The translations under genes were made by a program, and so were the position numbers. From NCBI RefSeq assembly GCF_000614585.1, contig NZ_BAKX01000001.1, forward strand, positions 124,001 through 188,000: DNA of 64,000 nucleotides. The letters run 5' to 3'. Each line of letters begins with the position of its first letter. The stretch's first letter is position 1. Positions 35,493 to 43,288 of the stretch are shown here, piece by piece. Under the pieces are notes generated by a model. It ran no database searches. It saw only the letters and a program-made list of their open reading frames with translations, and was not told the DNA's origin. Source of the DNA: Porphyromonas gingivicanis JCM 15907 (GTDB taxonomy: Bacteria; Bacteroidota; Bacteroidia; Bacteroidales; Porphyromonadaceae).

Positions 35493-35630
35493 GAGGCAAC
35501 CCTTATACCTTTCGAAAACTTTGTATCGTCTCTTTTGGGAACTCCTTGATAACCTGTTTTTGAAAGTAGTGCAAGTCTCTCTAAAAAGTGACGTAAGATT
35601 TTGAAAAAGTGAGGACAGGTGTATATGAAA

Positions 35631-35661
35631 AGACCCTTTATACTAAAAAGTAAAAGGGTCT
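35631..35661 (-). terminator. Terminator of the LuxR-type regulator gene
   Basis: AGACCCTTT pairs with AAAGGGTCT; the minus-direction continuation is TTTCATAT. It lies about 20 bases after the regulator's stop. Confidence 0.75.
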
Positions 35662-35681
35662 CCTTGTCTTGAGTTTAAAGA

Positions 35682-36281
35682 TTAGGCTTGTATCTCGTCA
35701 ATATTTACCAACTTGTTGACGATAGCATAGATGGTAAGACCGCTTGGACTATGGATTTTTAGCTTCTTTGCAATGTTGCGCCTATGGGTAATTACGGTGT
35801 GAATAGAAATAGAGAGCTTGGAAGCAATCTCTTTGTTTGTAAGTCCCTTGGCAACAAAGGCAACAACATCTTTCTCGCGAGGTGAAAGGAGACGTTCGTC
35901 TTCACTGTCCAATTCTTCCTCTTCTGGAAGGGCTATGGTAGAGAGTATCTGCTGTACAAAGGCCTCGGGTTGCTCTTCGATGCTTAATACAGCATCGTAG
36001 CCTGTCAGGTAGCCAGAGTACATACCATTTACGCATAAGGCTACCAGTTTGCTTCTATGGGTAGACTTCCACTGACCTTCCGCATGAAACCCAAAGATGA
36101 TGGGATTAGCAAGAATAATATCTGGAGAGAAAAAGTTAATTGTGGTACTCAAACTCTCTACATCCATAGTATTGGTTAGCTGTACACGAAATCTATTATT
36201 CCGCTTTAGTATAGCCTCAATGCCTAATCTTATAAAAGGATTAGGTTCTACAATTAATAGCTTGTATACACTCTGTAGCAT
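35682..36281 (-). CDS. LuxR-family response-regulator-like transcription factor
   Basis: This 199-residue protein has a receiver-like N-terminus (LLIVEPNPFIRLGIEAIL), in which the usual acidic pair after the first strand reads EP. A C-terminal LuxR helix-turn-helix follows at about 131-190 (LSPREKDVVAFVAKGLTNKE, IASKLSISIHTVITHRRNIA). The expected phosphoacceptor lies near SPDIILANP, where the aspartate is at the strand start, so phosphorylation is uncertain. It follows the ScdA/RIC-type hemerythrin gene by 68 bp on the same strand, and a -7 box lies in the gap. A role in the same stress response is likely but inferred. Confidence 0.82.
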   Translation of the reverse strand: MLQSVYKLLIVEPNPFIRLGIEAILKRNNRFRVQLTNTMDVESLSTTINFFSPDIILANPIIFGFHAEGQWKSTHRSKLVALCVNGMYSGYLTGYDAVLSIEEQPEAFVQQILSTIALPEEEELDSEDERLLSPREKDVVAFVAKGLTNKEIASKLSISIHTVITHRRNIAKKLKIHSPSGLTIYAIVNKLVNIDEIQA

Positions 36282-36326
36282 AGATTTATCTATTCGTCAA
36301 AATCTGTTTCTTTTCGGTCTGCCCAG

Positions 36327-36334
36327 CAAAAATA
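36327..36334 (-). promoter_or_regulatory. -7 box between the hemerythrin and LuxR genes
   Basis: The minus-strand octamer is TATTTTTG, 45 bases before the LuxR-type ATG. It may allow the regulator to be transcribed alone. Confidence 0.4.
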
Positions 36335-36349
36335 TAAAGAGCTTGGCAC

Positions 36350-37051
36350 TTAGGCATTATTTATCTCCATCTTTCTAATAAGCGGGACAAAGAGGTTATC
36401 TTCGATAAAGTTATGGGTTGCCAAATCTTCTTCGGTAGAAAAAATCTCATGCAATACTGCCGTTAGCCCATAGCCACTATCTCCAGGATAGTATTTAATG
36501 AGGATATTTTTGAGTTCGCTAATTTTAGCCTCTATTTTATCGTGTCTTTTACTAAAGATATCAATGTGGTAATTACTTAAATCCTCTGACTGATTGACCA
36601 ATTTGGTTACGTAGGGGAATACAGTTTTGTCTTCATAGCCCATATGCTTGTGTACCTCATCAACATATTCGTCAAAGAAACGGTTGATGAGAAGCACGAT
36701 ATCTCGAGGTCCACCTTCGATAGCTTTGTGCAACTGCTCTCTGATGAGCGGAAGTCTATAATCTAAGAAATAGTGGTGAGAACGCTTCAAATAATCAATC
36801 AATGCCAGAGGGGAGAGTTGCTCTAAGTCGCTCTTCTCTACAGAAGTAACATGATTTGCTACGGCATTGATTACAGCCAACAGGGTAGGTGTGTGTACAT
36901 TATGTTTGTCGCAAACCTCACGGATAGATTGCTCGCCACAACCTAAAGCTATGCCAAAACGAGTGATTACAAGTAGAAGGTCGTAGTGGTCACAAATGAG
37001 ATCACTCATAAGTGTATCTGCTGTATATCGATAGACTTTATTCTTGTTCAT
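36350..37051 (-). CDS. ScdA/YtfE-like di-iron protein (repair of iron centres)
   Basis: RIC proteins repair iron-sulfur clusters damaged by nitric oxide or peroxide. This one has 233 residues. The N-terminal ScdA_N-like segment reads GIALGCGEQSIREVCDKHNV, where the family normally has a CC pair and here has a single cysteine after LG. The hemerythrin-like HHE part has histidines in KRSHHYFLDYRLPLIREQL, DEVHKHMGYEDKTVFPYV, DIFSKRHD and THNFIEDNLFVPLI, enough for a di-iron site. It has a clear two-box promoter and is followed by the LuxR-type regulator. Confidence 0.85.
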   Translation of the reverse strand: MNKNKVYRYTADTLMSDLICDHYDLLLVITRFGIALGCGEQSIREVCDKHNVHTPTLLAVINAVANHVTSVEKSDLEQLSPLALIDYLKRSHHYFLDYRLPLIREQLHKAIEGGPRDIVLLINRFFDEYVDEVHKHMGYEDKTVFPYVTKLVNQSEDLSNYHIDIFSKRHDKIEAKISELKNILIKYYPGDSGYGLTAVLHEIFSTEEDLATHNFIEDNLFVPLIRKMEINNA

Positions 37052-37077
37052 AGGGTTATTGTTTTATCATTTTCGTG

Positions 37078-37108
37078 CAAAGGTACATAAGCATTAGCAC
37101 TTTAACAA
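37078..37108 (-). promoter_or_regulatory. Promoter of the ScdA/RIC-like gene
   Basis: On the minus strand TTG (37108-37106), a 20-base spacer, then TACCTTTG (37085-37078). It ends 26 bases before the ATG at 37051. Confidence 0.72.
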
Positions 37109-37174
37109 TAAGAAACTATACCTATAACTAATGACCTTTTTCTCTTGCTTTTCTATGCTCTCTACTTCTTTTTC

Positions 37175-37204
37175 TTGTTCGTATCCCTTTTGGTATTACC
37201 TTTG
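37175..37204 (+). promoter_or_regulatory. Bacteroidota promoter upstream of glmS with a long leader
   Basis: TTG at 37175-37177, a 19-base spacer, TACCTTTG at 37197-37204. The glmS ATG lies 224 bases further on. A second -7-like octamer TACCTTTA sits at 37349-37356 without a -33 box. Confidence 0.6.
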
Positions 37205-37428
37205 TAAGCCAACGAGATTACAGACTATCGTAAGTAAGATTAAGGTGTACACCTTTTGAATTGATATAGATGTCGATCTTGTAGAGAGTAAAAAGTAAAG
37301 AGGGTGTTTCTGTACAAAGGGTAATTTTTTCATATCGGGCAAAAGAAATACCTTTACACGAAAGAGAGTTTTTATGAGGGGGCTTACCCCTCAATCTCAC
37401 CTAATAGCATGTTGAAACAGTAAATTGT

Positions 37429-39279
37429 ATGTGTGGCATAGTAGGATATATCGGTCATCAAGAAGCCTATCCGATACTCATTGGAGGATTAAAGCGTTTG
37501 GAGTATAGAGGATACGATAGCGCAGGTATTGCTCTACTCAGTAGTAGTGGAGCTTTGAATGTTTATAAAGAGAAGGGTAAGGTTGTTAATTTAGAGCAAC
37601 GAGCGTCATCTTCTGACTTGACGGGGTCTTTAGGTATAGCCCATACTCGTTGGGCCACTCATGGGGAACCTTGTGAGCGCAATGCTCATCCTCATTACTC
37701 TTTTACAGAGGAACTGGCTATTGTGCATAATGGTATCATTGAGAATTATAGAGAGATAAAAAGTGACTTGGCAGAGAAAGGATACAAGTTTATCAGCGAT
37801 ACAGATACTGAAGTGCTGGTACAGTTAATCGAGTACACAAAGAAAACTTTCGATTTACCTCTCTTTGAGGCCATTCAAAAGGCATTGCAAAACGTTATTG
37901 GAGCTTATGCCATAGCTGTTATAGACAAGACTGTCCCTGAACGTCTTATAGCAGCACGAAAAAGTAGTCCTCTTGTGATAGGGGTTGGGGAGAATCAGAA
38001 GGAGTATTTTATAGCTTCAGACGCTTCTCCAATAGTTTCCTATACGCGTAACGTTATCTTTATAGAAGAGGAGGAAGTGGTCGAGTTGATGCCAGGGCGA
38101 GTTCCTCGTATAGAAACTATTGATAAGCAGGTTGTAGAGCATAACCCTCAAGAGGTAGGTTTCGATATTGGTATGATAGAGAAGGATGGCTATCCTCATT
38201 TCATGCTTAAAGAGATATTCGACCAGCCCCGATGTTTACAAGACTGTATGAAAGGGCGTGTCAACAGTGAGCTACAACAGATACTGCTCTCTTCAATGCT
38301 CGACCATAGAGCTAAACTTGTACAAGCTCGAAGAGTAATTATCTTAGGTTGTGGTACTTCGTGGCATGCAGGGCTTATTGGCAAACAGCTTATCGAAGGG
38401 CTTGCTCGTATCCCAGTGGAGGTTGAATATTCTTCAGAGTTTCGTTACAGAAACCCTGTAATAGAGAAAGATGATCTTGTTATAGCGATTTCTCAATCAG
38501 GAGAAACTGCCGATACTCTCGCTGCTATAAAGTTGGCAAAAGAGCAAGGAGCTTGTATTTACGGAGTGTGTAATGCTATCGGCTCCTCTATAGCAAGAGC
38601 TACAGACACGGGTACCTATATCCATGTTGGTCCAGAGATTGGTGTTGCTTCTACTAAGGCTTTTACGGGACAACTAACAGTCTTGGTAATGCTTGCTCTC
38701 TGTTTAGCAAAGGAGAGGGGAAGTATATCGGACGAAAAGTATAGGGCGTTGGTGCAAGAACTCACCATGATACCCGATAAAATTAGAAAGATATTCAATC
38801 AGAATGACCGCATCAAAGAGGTGTCTAAGATATTTACCTATGCTCATAACTTTATCTATTTGGGGCGAGGTCTTAACTATCCCGTTGCATTGGAAGGGGC
38901 TCTCAAGTTAAAGGAGATATCCTATATTCATGCAGAGGGTTATCCTGCTGCAGAGATGAAGCATGGTCCTATCGCCCTAATTGATGAGGAGATGCCCGTT
39001 GTTGTTATTGCCACAAAAGATGAAATTTATGATAAAGTGGTGAGTAATATACAAGAGATAAAGGCTCGCAAGGGACGCGTTTTGGCGATTGTATCTGAGG
39101 GGGATGAAGAAATTGCAAAGATTACCGACTATACGATAGAGGTGCCACGTACTTTACCCGAACTTGATCCTTTACTTTCAGTGATACCTTTACAGCTTCT
39201 CTCTTATTATATTGCAATCAACAAGGGTAAAGATGTAGATCAACCTCGTAACTTGGCAAAATCTGTTACTGTAGAGTAG
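37429..39279 (+). CDS. glmS: Glutamine-fructose-6-phosphate aminotransferase (isomerising)
   Basis: GlmS makes glucosamine-6-phosphate from fructose-6-phosphate and glutamine, the entry to peptidoglycan and LPS amino sugars. It has 616 residues. The N-terminal nucleophile is Cys2 in MCGIVGYIG, followed by LEYRGYDSAGIA and HTRWATHGEP of the glutaminase domain. Two SIS domains follow, with CGTSWHAGL, ISQSGETADTL and STKAFTGQL. The C-terminal tail KSVTVE is as expected. The leader of about 220 bases has no ribozyme core that I can find. Bax-inhibitor-1 follows 112 bp later. Confidence 0.96.
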   Translation: MCGIVGYIGHQEAYPILIGGLKRLEYRGYDSAGIALLSSSGALNVYKEKGKVVNLEQRASSSDLTGSLGIAHTRWATHGEPCERNAHPHYSFTEELAIVHNGIIENYREIKSDLAEKGYKFISDTDTEVLVQLIEYTKKTFDLPLFEAIQKALQNVIGAYAIAVIDKTVPERLIAARKSSPLVIGVGENQKEYFIASDASPIVSYTRNVIFIEEEEVVELMPGRVPRIETIDKQVVEHNPQEVGFDIGMIEKDGYPHFMLKEIFDQPRCLQDCMKGRVNSELQQILLSSMLDHRAKLVQARRVIILGCGTSWHAGLIGKQLIEGLARIPVEVEYSSEFRYRNPVIEKDDLVIAISQSGETADTLAAIKLAKEQGACIYGVCNAIGSSIARATDTGTYIHVGPEIGVASTKAFTGQLTVLVMLALCLAKERGSISDEKYRALVQELTMIPDKIRKIFNQNDRIKEVSKIFTYAHNFIYLGRGLNYPVALEGALKLKEISYIHAEGYPAAEMKHGPIALIDEEMPVVVIATKDEIYDKVVSNIQEIKARKGRVLAIVSEGDEEIAKITDYTIEVPRTLPELDPLLSVIPLQLLSYYIAINKGKDVDQPRNLAKSVTVE

Positions 39280-39391
39280 TGAACTTTCTTTGTATTGTAT
39301 AAAAAGGCATAGAAGTTGTATATGACTCTACGAGAGGATGACCTCTAACGCTATATAAATAGAAAGATTAAAACAAAAACAATATTTATCT

Positions 39392-40147
39392 ATGAACAAT
39401 TATTGGAACCAAAACAAGCAGACTCCACCCGCTTATGGAGCTTATGAGGTAGATGCTACAAGACCTCAGTATGTGGTTTCTACCGAAGATGTAAACAAAC
39501 TTTTTCGCAATGTTTTTGTGTGGATGACGGCAGCTTTAGGGCTAACAGGAGTAACCAGCTACTTGGTAGCTTTTACACCTCTGTTCTACACTTTGATAAC
39601 AACACCTTTCCTCTTTTGGGGGGTAGTTATAGCGGAGCTAGGATTGGTATTTTTTCTCTCTGCTCGTTTGCATAAAATCTCCTTTATTACTGCCAGCTTA
39701 TGTATGACCATTTATTCTGTTCTTAATGGTCTTACGTTAAGTTTTATATTCGCAGCTTATACGGCATCTTCTATTATTTCGACTTTCTTTATCACTGCAG
39801 GTACTTTTGGGGCAATGGCTCTTATAGGTACTTTCACTAAGAAGGATCTCTCTTCTTGGAGTCGTTACCTCATAATGGGTGTTGTAGGATTGATTATTGC
39901 TTCGGTAGTGAATATGTTCCTTAAGTCATCGGGTTTCGAATGGGTTATCTCTATCGTTGGAGTGCTTATTTTTACTGTGCTAACAGCTGTTGACACCAAT
40001 AAGATTAAGAATATGCTACGAGAGTATGATGGTGTATTGGATGGTGAAAGTTTGAGGAAAATAGCTCTTATGGGTTCTTTACAGCTTTATCTTGACTTTA
40101 TAAATCTGTTCTTGTATCTCCTTCGCTTCTTGGGTAGAAGAAATTAA
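39392..40147 (+). CDS. Bax inhibitor-1 (YccA/BI-1) family membrane protein
   Basis: BI-1 homologues are seven-helix membrane proteins; bacterial ones may act as pH-sensitive calcium leak channels or interact with FtsH. This one has 251 residues and a hydrophilic, Gln/Asn/Pro-rich N-terminus of about 40. Seven hydrophobic segments follow. The C-terminal pair of family aspartates is visible in FTVLTAVDTNKIK and LQLYLDFINLFLYLLRFLGR, the latter being the family signature. It is transcribed after glmS; a strong bidirectional hairpin lies downstream. Confidence 0.9.
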   Translation: MNNYWNQNKQTPPAYGAYEVDATRPQYVVSTEDVNKLFRNVFVWMTAALGLTGVTSYLVAFTPLFYTLITTPFLFWGVVIAELGLVFFLSARLHKISFITASLCMTIYSVLNGLTLSFIFAAYTASSIISTFFITAGTFGAMALIGTFTKKDLSSWSRYLIMGVVGLIIASVVNMFLKSSGFEWVISIVGVLIFTVLTAVDTNKIKNMLREYDGVLDGESLRKIALMGSLQLYLDFINLFLYLLRFLGRRN

Positions 40148-40238
40148 TAGTCCTATATAATTTATCCTCCTCACAGAAGAGAGAGGTACAAGTCTGTGGC
40201 TATTACGCTTACTTGTGTAGACATATTTGCAAAAACAG

Positions 40239-40272
40239 AAAAGGGAGTTGTCCGTATGGCAACTCCCTTTTT
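40239..40272. terminator. Bidirectional terminator between BI-1 and the DUF4252 cassette
   Basis: AAAAGGGAGTTG pairs with CAACTCCCTTTT around a 9-base loop, with A-rich left and T-rich right flanks. It can end transcription from both convergent units. Confidence 0.85.
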
Positions 40273-40408
40273 GGAAAAAGAAACTAACTAAAAATGATGA
40301 ATGAAAAAAGAAACGTTTGTTATGTCTGCAAGGGAGCAATAACGACTCAATACTTAGAACTTTTTTAGAGGAAGGCTCTAGGTATTTTTGCTCTCTCTGG
40401 GGAGTTTG

Positions 40409-40957
40409 TTAGTTGGCACGCTTTCCCTTTTTACCCTGTCCGCGATTAGGGGTTTCGGTAGCTTGCATGGCAGCTTCAATTTGTTTACGGGTAAAGTGTC
40501 CTATGAAGGATATAGCCACATACTCTTCGGGTTCATCAACCAGAAGGTATAGGTCGTGTGCTTCATTACCTTTCATCTTCGCTACAAAACGCATAGTACG
40601 TTGTCCTTCTTTGACGAAGAAGAGCTGTTCGTACTGCTTTTGTGAAGGTTTGAGTATCGGAGCAAACATAGAGCGAATTAAGGATATGTTTTGAGTATCC
40701 GAAGCTGTAAAAATATAGACAGAGCTAATGGATTGGATTAGACCCTGCAAAGAAGGAGAACCTCCATCTTTGCTCCCAATACGGAGAGTTGATTGCGATA
40801 GCATTGAAGGAGATAGATAAACCACTGTGATGCCATCCGTTTGCATTAAACGGTCAAAGTCTATATCCTTATTATCCTGTGCCAATAATTGATTGGAGGC
40901 AAACAGAGTTAGTAGTGTAGCCAATATAGAGGCTATGATTAAGCGCGGACTATTCAT
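40409..40957 (-). CDS. DUF4252 family protein, exported
   Basis: This 182-residue protein has a signal peptide (LIIASILATLLTLFASNQLLAQ). The mature domain has the pattern GITVVYLSPSML, then SISSVYIFTA, MRFVAKMKGNEAHDLYLLVD and EYVAISFIGHFTRKQIE, matching DUF4252. No catalytic motif is seen, and the C-terminus is basic (RGQGKKGKRAN). It is the last gene of a four-gene unit whose first gene is also DUF4252 and whose middle genes encode an ECF sigma factor and a probable anti-sigma factor. A periplasmic signal-sensing role is inference. Confidence 0.78.
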   Translation of the reverse strand: MNSPRLIIASILATLLTLFASNQLLAQDNKDIDFDRLMQTDGITVVYLSPSMLSQSTLRIGSKDGGSPSLQGLIQSISSVYIFTASDTQNISLIRSMFAPILKPSQKQYEQLFFVKEGQRTMRFVAKMKGNEAHDLYLLVDEPEEYVAISFIGHFTRKQIEAAMQATETPNRGQGKKGKRAN

Positions 40958-40971
40958 AATATCTATTTATC

Positions 40972-41520
40972 TCAATTTAATTCGTCGTTTGATATAGTTC
41001 TAATGTTTCCCATCCGTAGTTCATGTTCCATTAGAGGTTCTAATTGTTGATAAGAAGCCTCGATGGCTTCTGATGCGTCGTTTATGGCAGACTGGGCCTT
41101 AGTGTAGTTGGTATAACCAGACTCTAAACAATCATTGAGCAGAGAGAAAGCTCGTTCTGCATGTATATCTACTTCCTCTTGGGCGATATAGGTATTGTTT
41201 CTGAAGGAAAGCTCTTCCGAAGGGTTGCGTAGCAATCCAATTAATCCGAGAGTCAAGGCAAGAGGTAAAGCAGCCGCAATGGCATATTTCTTTATGGTAG
41301 AGCTACTGTACCATTTATTCTTTCTTTTTACAAGTAGCGTCTCTCTCTGTATCTGTTGTGCTCCGATGAAAAGCATTTCGACCACCTTTAGATCTGCTTG
41401 ATAGATACTATTGGATGGTTCATCTAATAGATGAAGATATAACATAAGCTCCTCTTCGGGCGAGGTTTCTCCAGAGTAAAATTTCTCTAATAGCCGAGGG
41501 AGTTGTTCTTTTGTATTCAT
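40972..41520 (-). CDS. Probable anti-sigma factor, single-pass membrane protein
   Basis: This 182-residue protein has no signal peptide. Residues about 1-70 are cytoplasmic and helical (LPRLLEKFYSGETSPEEELM is similar to N-termini of anti-sigma proteins). One transmembrane helix lies at about 77-97 (AIAAALPLALTLGLIGLL), and the C-terminal 80 residues are periplasmic and helical. It lies 24 bp after the ECF sigma gene on the same strand. The topology and position fit an anti-sigma factor, but no ZAS zinc motif is seen, so the function is inferred from context. Confidence 0.65.
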   Translation of the reverse strand: MNTKEQLPRLLEKFYSGETSPEEELMLYLHLLDEPSNSIYQADLKVVEMLFIGAQQIQRETLLVKRKNKWYSSSTIKKYAIAAALPLALTLGLIGLLRNPSEELSFRNNTYIAQEEVDIHAERAFSLLNDCLESGYTNYTKAQSAINDASEAIEASYQQLEPLMEHELRMGNIRTISNDELN

Positions 41521-41544
41521 TATATTGAATCGATACGCTGTTTT

Positions 41545-42057
41545 CTAATTCTCTTTCTCGAATAGATTTCGAGCTTCTTTTCTCAATCGAGAGAGCGCAC
41601 TACGCACGGTAGACTCTTGTAGTCCTAATTGCTCTGCTGTCTCTCCGTTGGAAAGCATCTCATAATGCCTAAGGCGAAAGATGCTTTTCTGTGGTTCTTT
41701 CAGTGAATTAACCCAATCTTTTAATCTCTCTTCGGAGCTTTTGCCTACCAGTTCTTCATAGGGGTTGGCAGAGGGGTCTATGCTGTTTTGGAGTGTCCAC
41801 TCGGCTACTTCACGATTTTCTCGAAGCCTTTCGGATGCACTTTTGAGCTTGTCTAAACAGCGATTGCGTGCTAAGCGTATTACGTAGGCTTGAGGCGATA
41901 CAATCTCGTCCAAAGAAGCTCTTTGCTCCCAGAGTTTGAGGTATATATCCTGTGTAGTGTCAGCAGCCATTTCTTGGTCAGAGAGTAGTGCTACACACAC
42001 CGAAAGGATCACCTTTCGTAGAGGCAAATATGTGCTGTTAAATGTGGTAGCATCCAT
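41545..42057 (-). CDS. ECF-type RNA polymerase sigma factor
   Basis: This is a 170-residue alternative sigma factor. Region 2 covers about residues 25-85 (ADTTQDIYLKLWEQRASLDE, then YVIRLARNRCLDKLKS), and region 4 covers about 115-165 (LKEPQKSIFRLRHYEMLSNG, TAEQLGLQESTVRSALSRLR). Region 3 is absent, as in ECF factors. It is the second gene of the unit DUF4252 - sigma - anti-sigma-like - DUF4252, with gaps of 12, 24 and 14 bp. Autoregulation is likely by analogy; I could not identify its promoter motif. Confidence 0.9.
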   Translation of the reverse strand: MDATTFNSTYLPLRKVILSVCVALLSDQEMAADTTQDIYLKLWEQRASLDEIVSPQAYVIRLARNRCLDKLKSASERLRENREVAEWTLQNSIDPSANPYEELVGKSSEERLKDWVNSLKEPQKSIFRLRHYEMLSNGETAEQLGLQESTVRSALSRLRKEARNLFEKEN

Positions 42058-42069
42058 TGAAAGAAGGTG

Positions 42070-42615
42070 TTATTTTTGCTGTTCGGGTGTTACTTGAACA
42101 TGACTTTTTATGCCAAAGAGTCCCTTTAGGCAAATAGCATTGTATTCATTATCTGCTGTGGATATGATGTAGAAAGCTCGATTTTTGTCTTCTTCGCTTC
42201 CGTGCGCATAGACACGTACTGTCTCTCCATCTTCCTTAACGAACGTTATTAACTCGCTTCCAACAAAAGAAGTTGTTTCAAAAAGCTTTTTAAGCAACTT
42301 TTGTTTTTTGGGCGGTAGTTGCTCCATAGATTCTACGGAAATGACAGACAGACTGCCCGATAGTTGAGCCGAAGGGTCTAAGGACTTCTGATCTCCTAAT
42401 AGAGAGATGCCACTTAGAATCGAACTTTTCTCTTGTAAAAAACCTGTTTTGAAGAGTGTGTTGAAATCTTCTGGTGTTAGGTGTACCACATCTATCCCCT
42501 CTATCTGCGCACACTTTGCAAAAAGAGAGGGGAGGGAGAGCTCTTTTGTTCCTTGTGCATTGACTTGTACCAAGCCCACTACACTAATTAGGGTAAGTAG
42601 TAAAAGACGAATCAT
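42070..42615 (-). CDS. DUF4252 family protein, exported, first gene of the sigma cassette
   Basis: This 181-residue protein has a signal peptide (LLLLTLISVVGLVQVNAQ). Its mature domain is organised like the other DUF4252 protein at 40.4 kb: GIDVVHLTPEDF, a middle region with LSGSLSVISVESM, LITFVKEDGETVRVYAHG and a C-terminal EYNAICLKGLFG. The two are clearly diverged paralogues. It begins the cassette; 12 bp separate it from the sigma factor. No typical -7 box was found upstream, as expected if the cassette is read by its own sigma factor. Confidence 0.78.
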   Translation of the reverse strand: MIRLLLLTLISVVGLVQVNAQGTKELSLPSLFAKCAQIEGIDVVHLTPEDFNTLFKTGFLQEKSSILSGISLLGDQKSLDPSAQLSGSLSVISVESMEQLPPKKQKLLKKLFETTSFVGSELITFVKEDGETVRVYAHGSEEDKNRAFYIISTADNEYNAICLKGLFGIKSHVQVTPEQQK

Positions 42616-42924
42616 ACATCAATTGTGCTAATTTGTATTTGTCGGTAATTGCTTAAGCTATATATCGTATAGCGGAGCAATTGGTCCTACACCTAATTAG
42701 ACGATTGATTTTTTCTTTTGTTGCAAAGAAGAAATAATTTTCTCCGAAAGAGTGAAATATATTAGTTGGGAGCGAGGTCAGAGATGACGTTATAGATGGA
42801 AACCTTTGCATAATAAATCGTCTCTCCTCTCTTTTGATGCTTGAACTTGTTCATATACATGGGTATATTTTATTGTGTTTACGCTACCATTTTCTTTTTT
42901 TATCGTGTTCAATTCTTTATACTA
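42616..42924. other. Gene-free region upstream of the sigma cassette
   Basis: The stretch is A/T-rich with poly-T runs and no plausible gene. It leads into the 21-bp array at 42925-43008. Confidence 0.4.
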
Positions 42925-43008
42925 AGATTGAGTATAAACACACCAAGGTTGAGTATGTATATATTCAATCTAAGTATATGTATATATAGATTGCGTATAG
43001 AGAATAGG
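42925..43008. repeat. Four-unit array phased at exactly 21 bp around GTATA
   Basis: Units start at 42925, 42946, 42967 and 42988. The core GTATA/GTATG begins at 42932, 42953, 42974 and 42995. Units 1, 2 and 4 share AGrTTG before the core; unit 3 has AATCTA. Less clear units may extend upstream. It lies about 310 bp upstream of the sigma cassette, in a gap of about 670 bp. The core and phasing resemble the 22-bp array at 16.0 kb. Confidence 0.7.
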
Positions 43009-43288
43009 AGGTGTGTAGAATGAAAACTGTGCACGTCTACCAATGAATCTGAACACGTCCGAATAGAAAAAGAAGTGCGGGAAACGAGCTATTATGCAAG
43101 GGTTTCAGATGGATGTTTGGTGTGAGACTCTGTCCTTTAATAGCGACTGTTACATAATGCTGTATTCGTTGGGTTATTATCGATATTCGGGCTCAGTCTC
43201 GTTCATTTTTACGTTCCCTTCGACTTTATCCCAAAGTCTTGCAGGATGTTCCTTAAAAATAGGTGTCTTGGAGTGCGTGCAATAACCT
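43009..43288. other. Gene-free region with a possible short coding remnant
   Basis: No intact gene is present. On the minus strand two overlapping short frames at about 43195-43285 have coding-like composition (one includes HPARLWDKVEGNVKMNETEP) but no start or family likeness. They could be the remains of a gene downstream of the M16 peptidase. Confidence 0.3.

Noticed and set aside
37205-37428. glmS ribozyme in the long glmS leader
   Set aside because: No conserved ribozyme core or cleavage-site context is visible, and this ribozyme is not known from this phylum.
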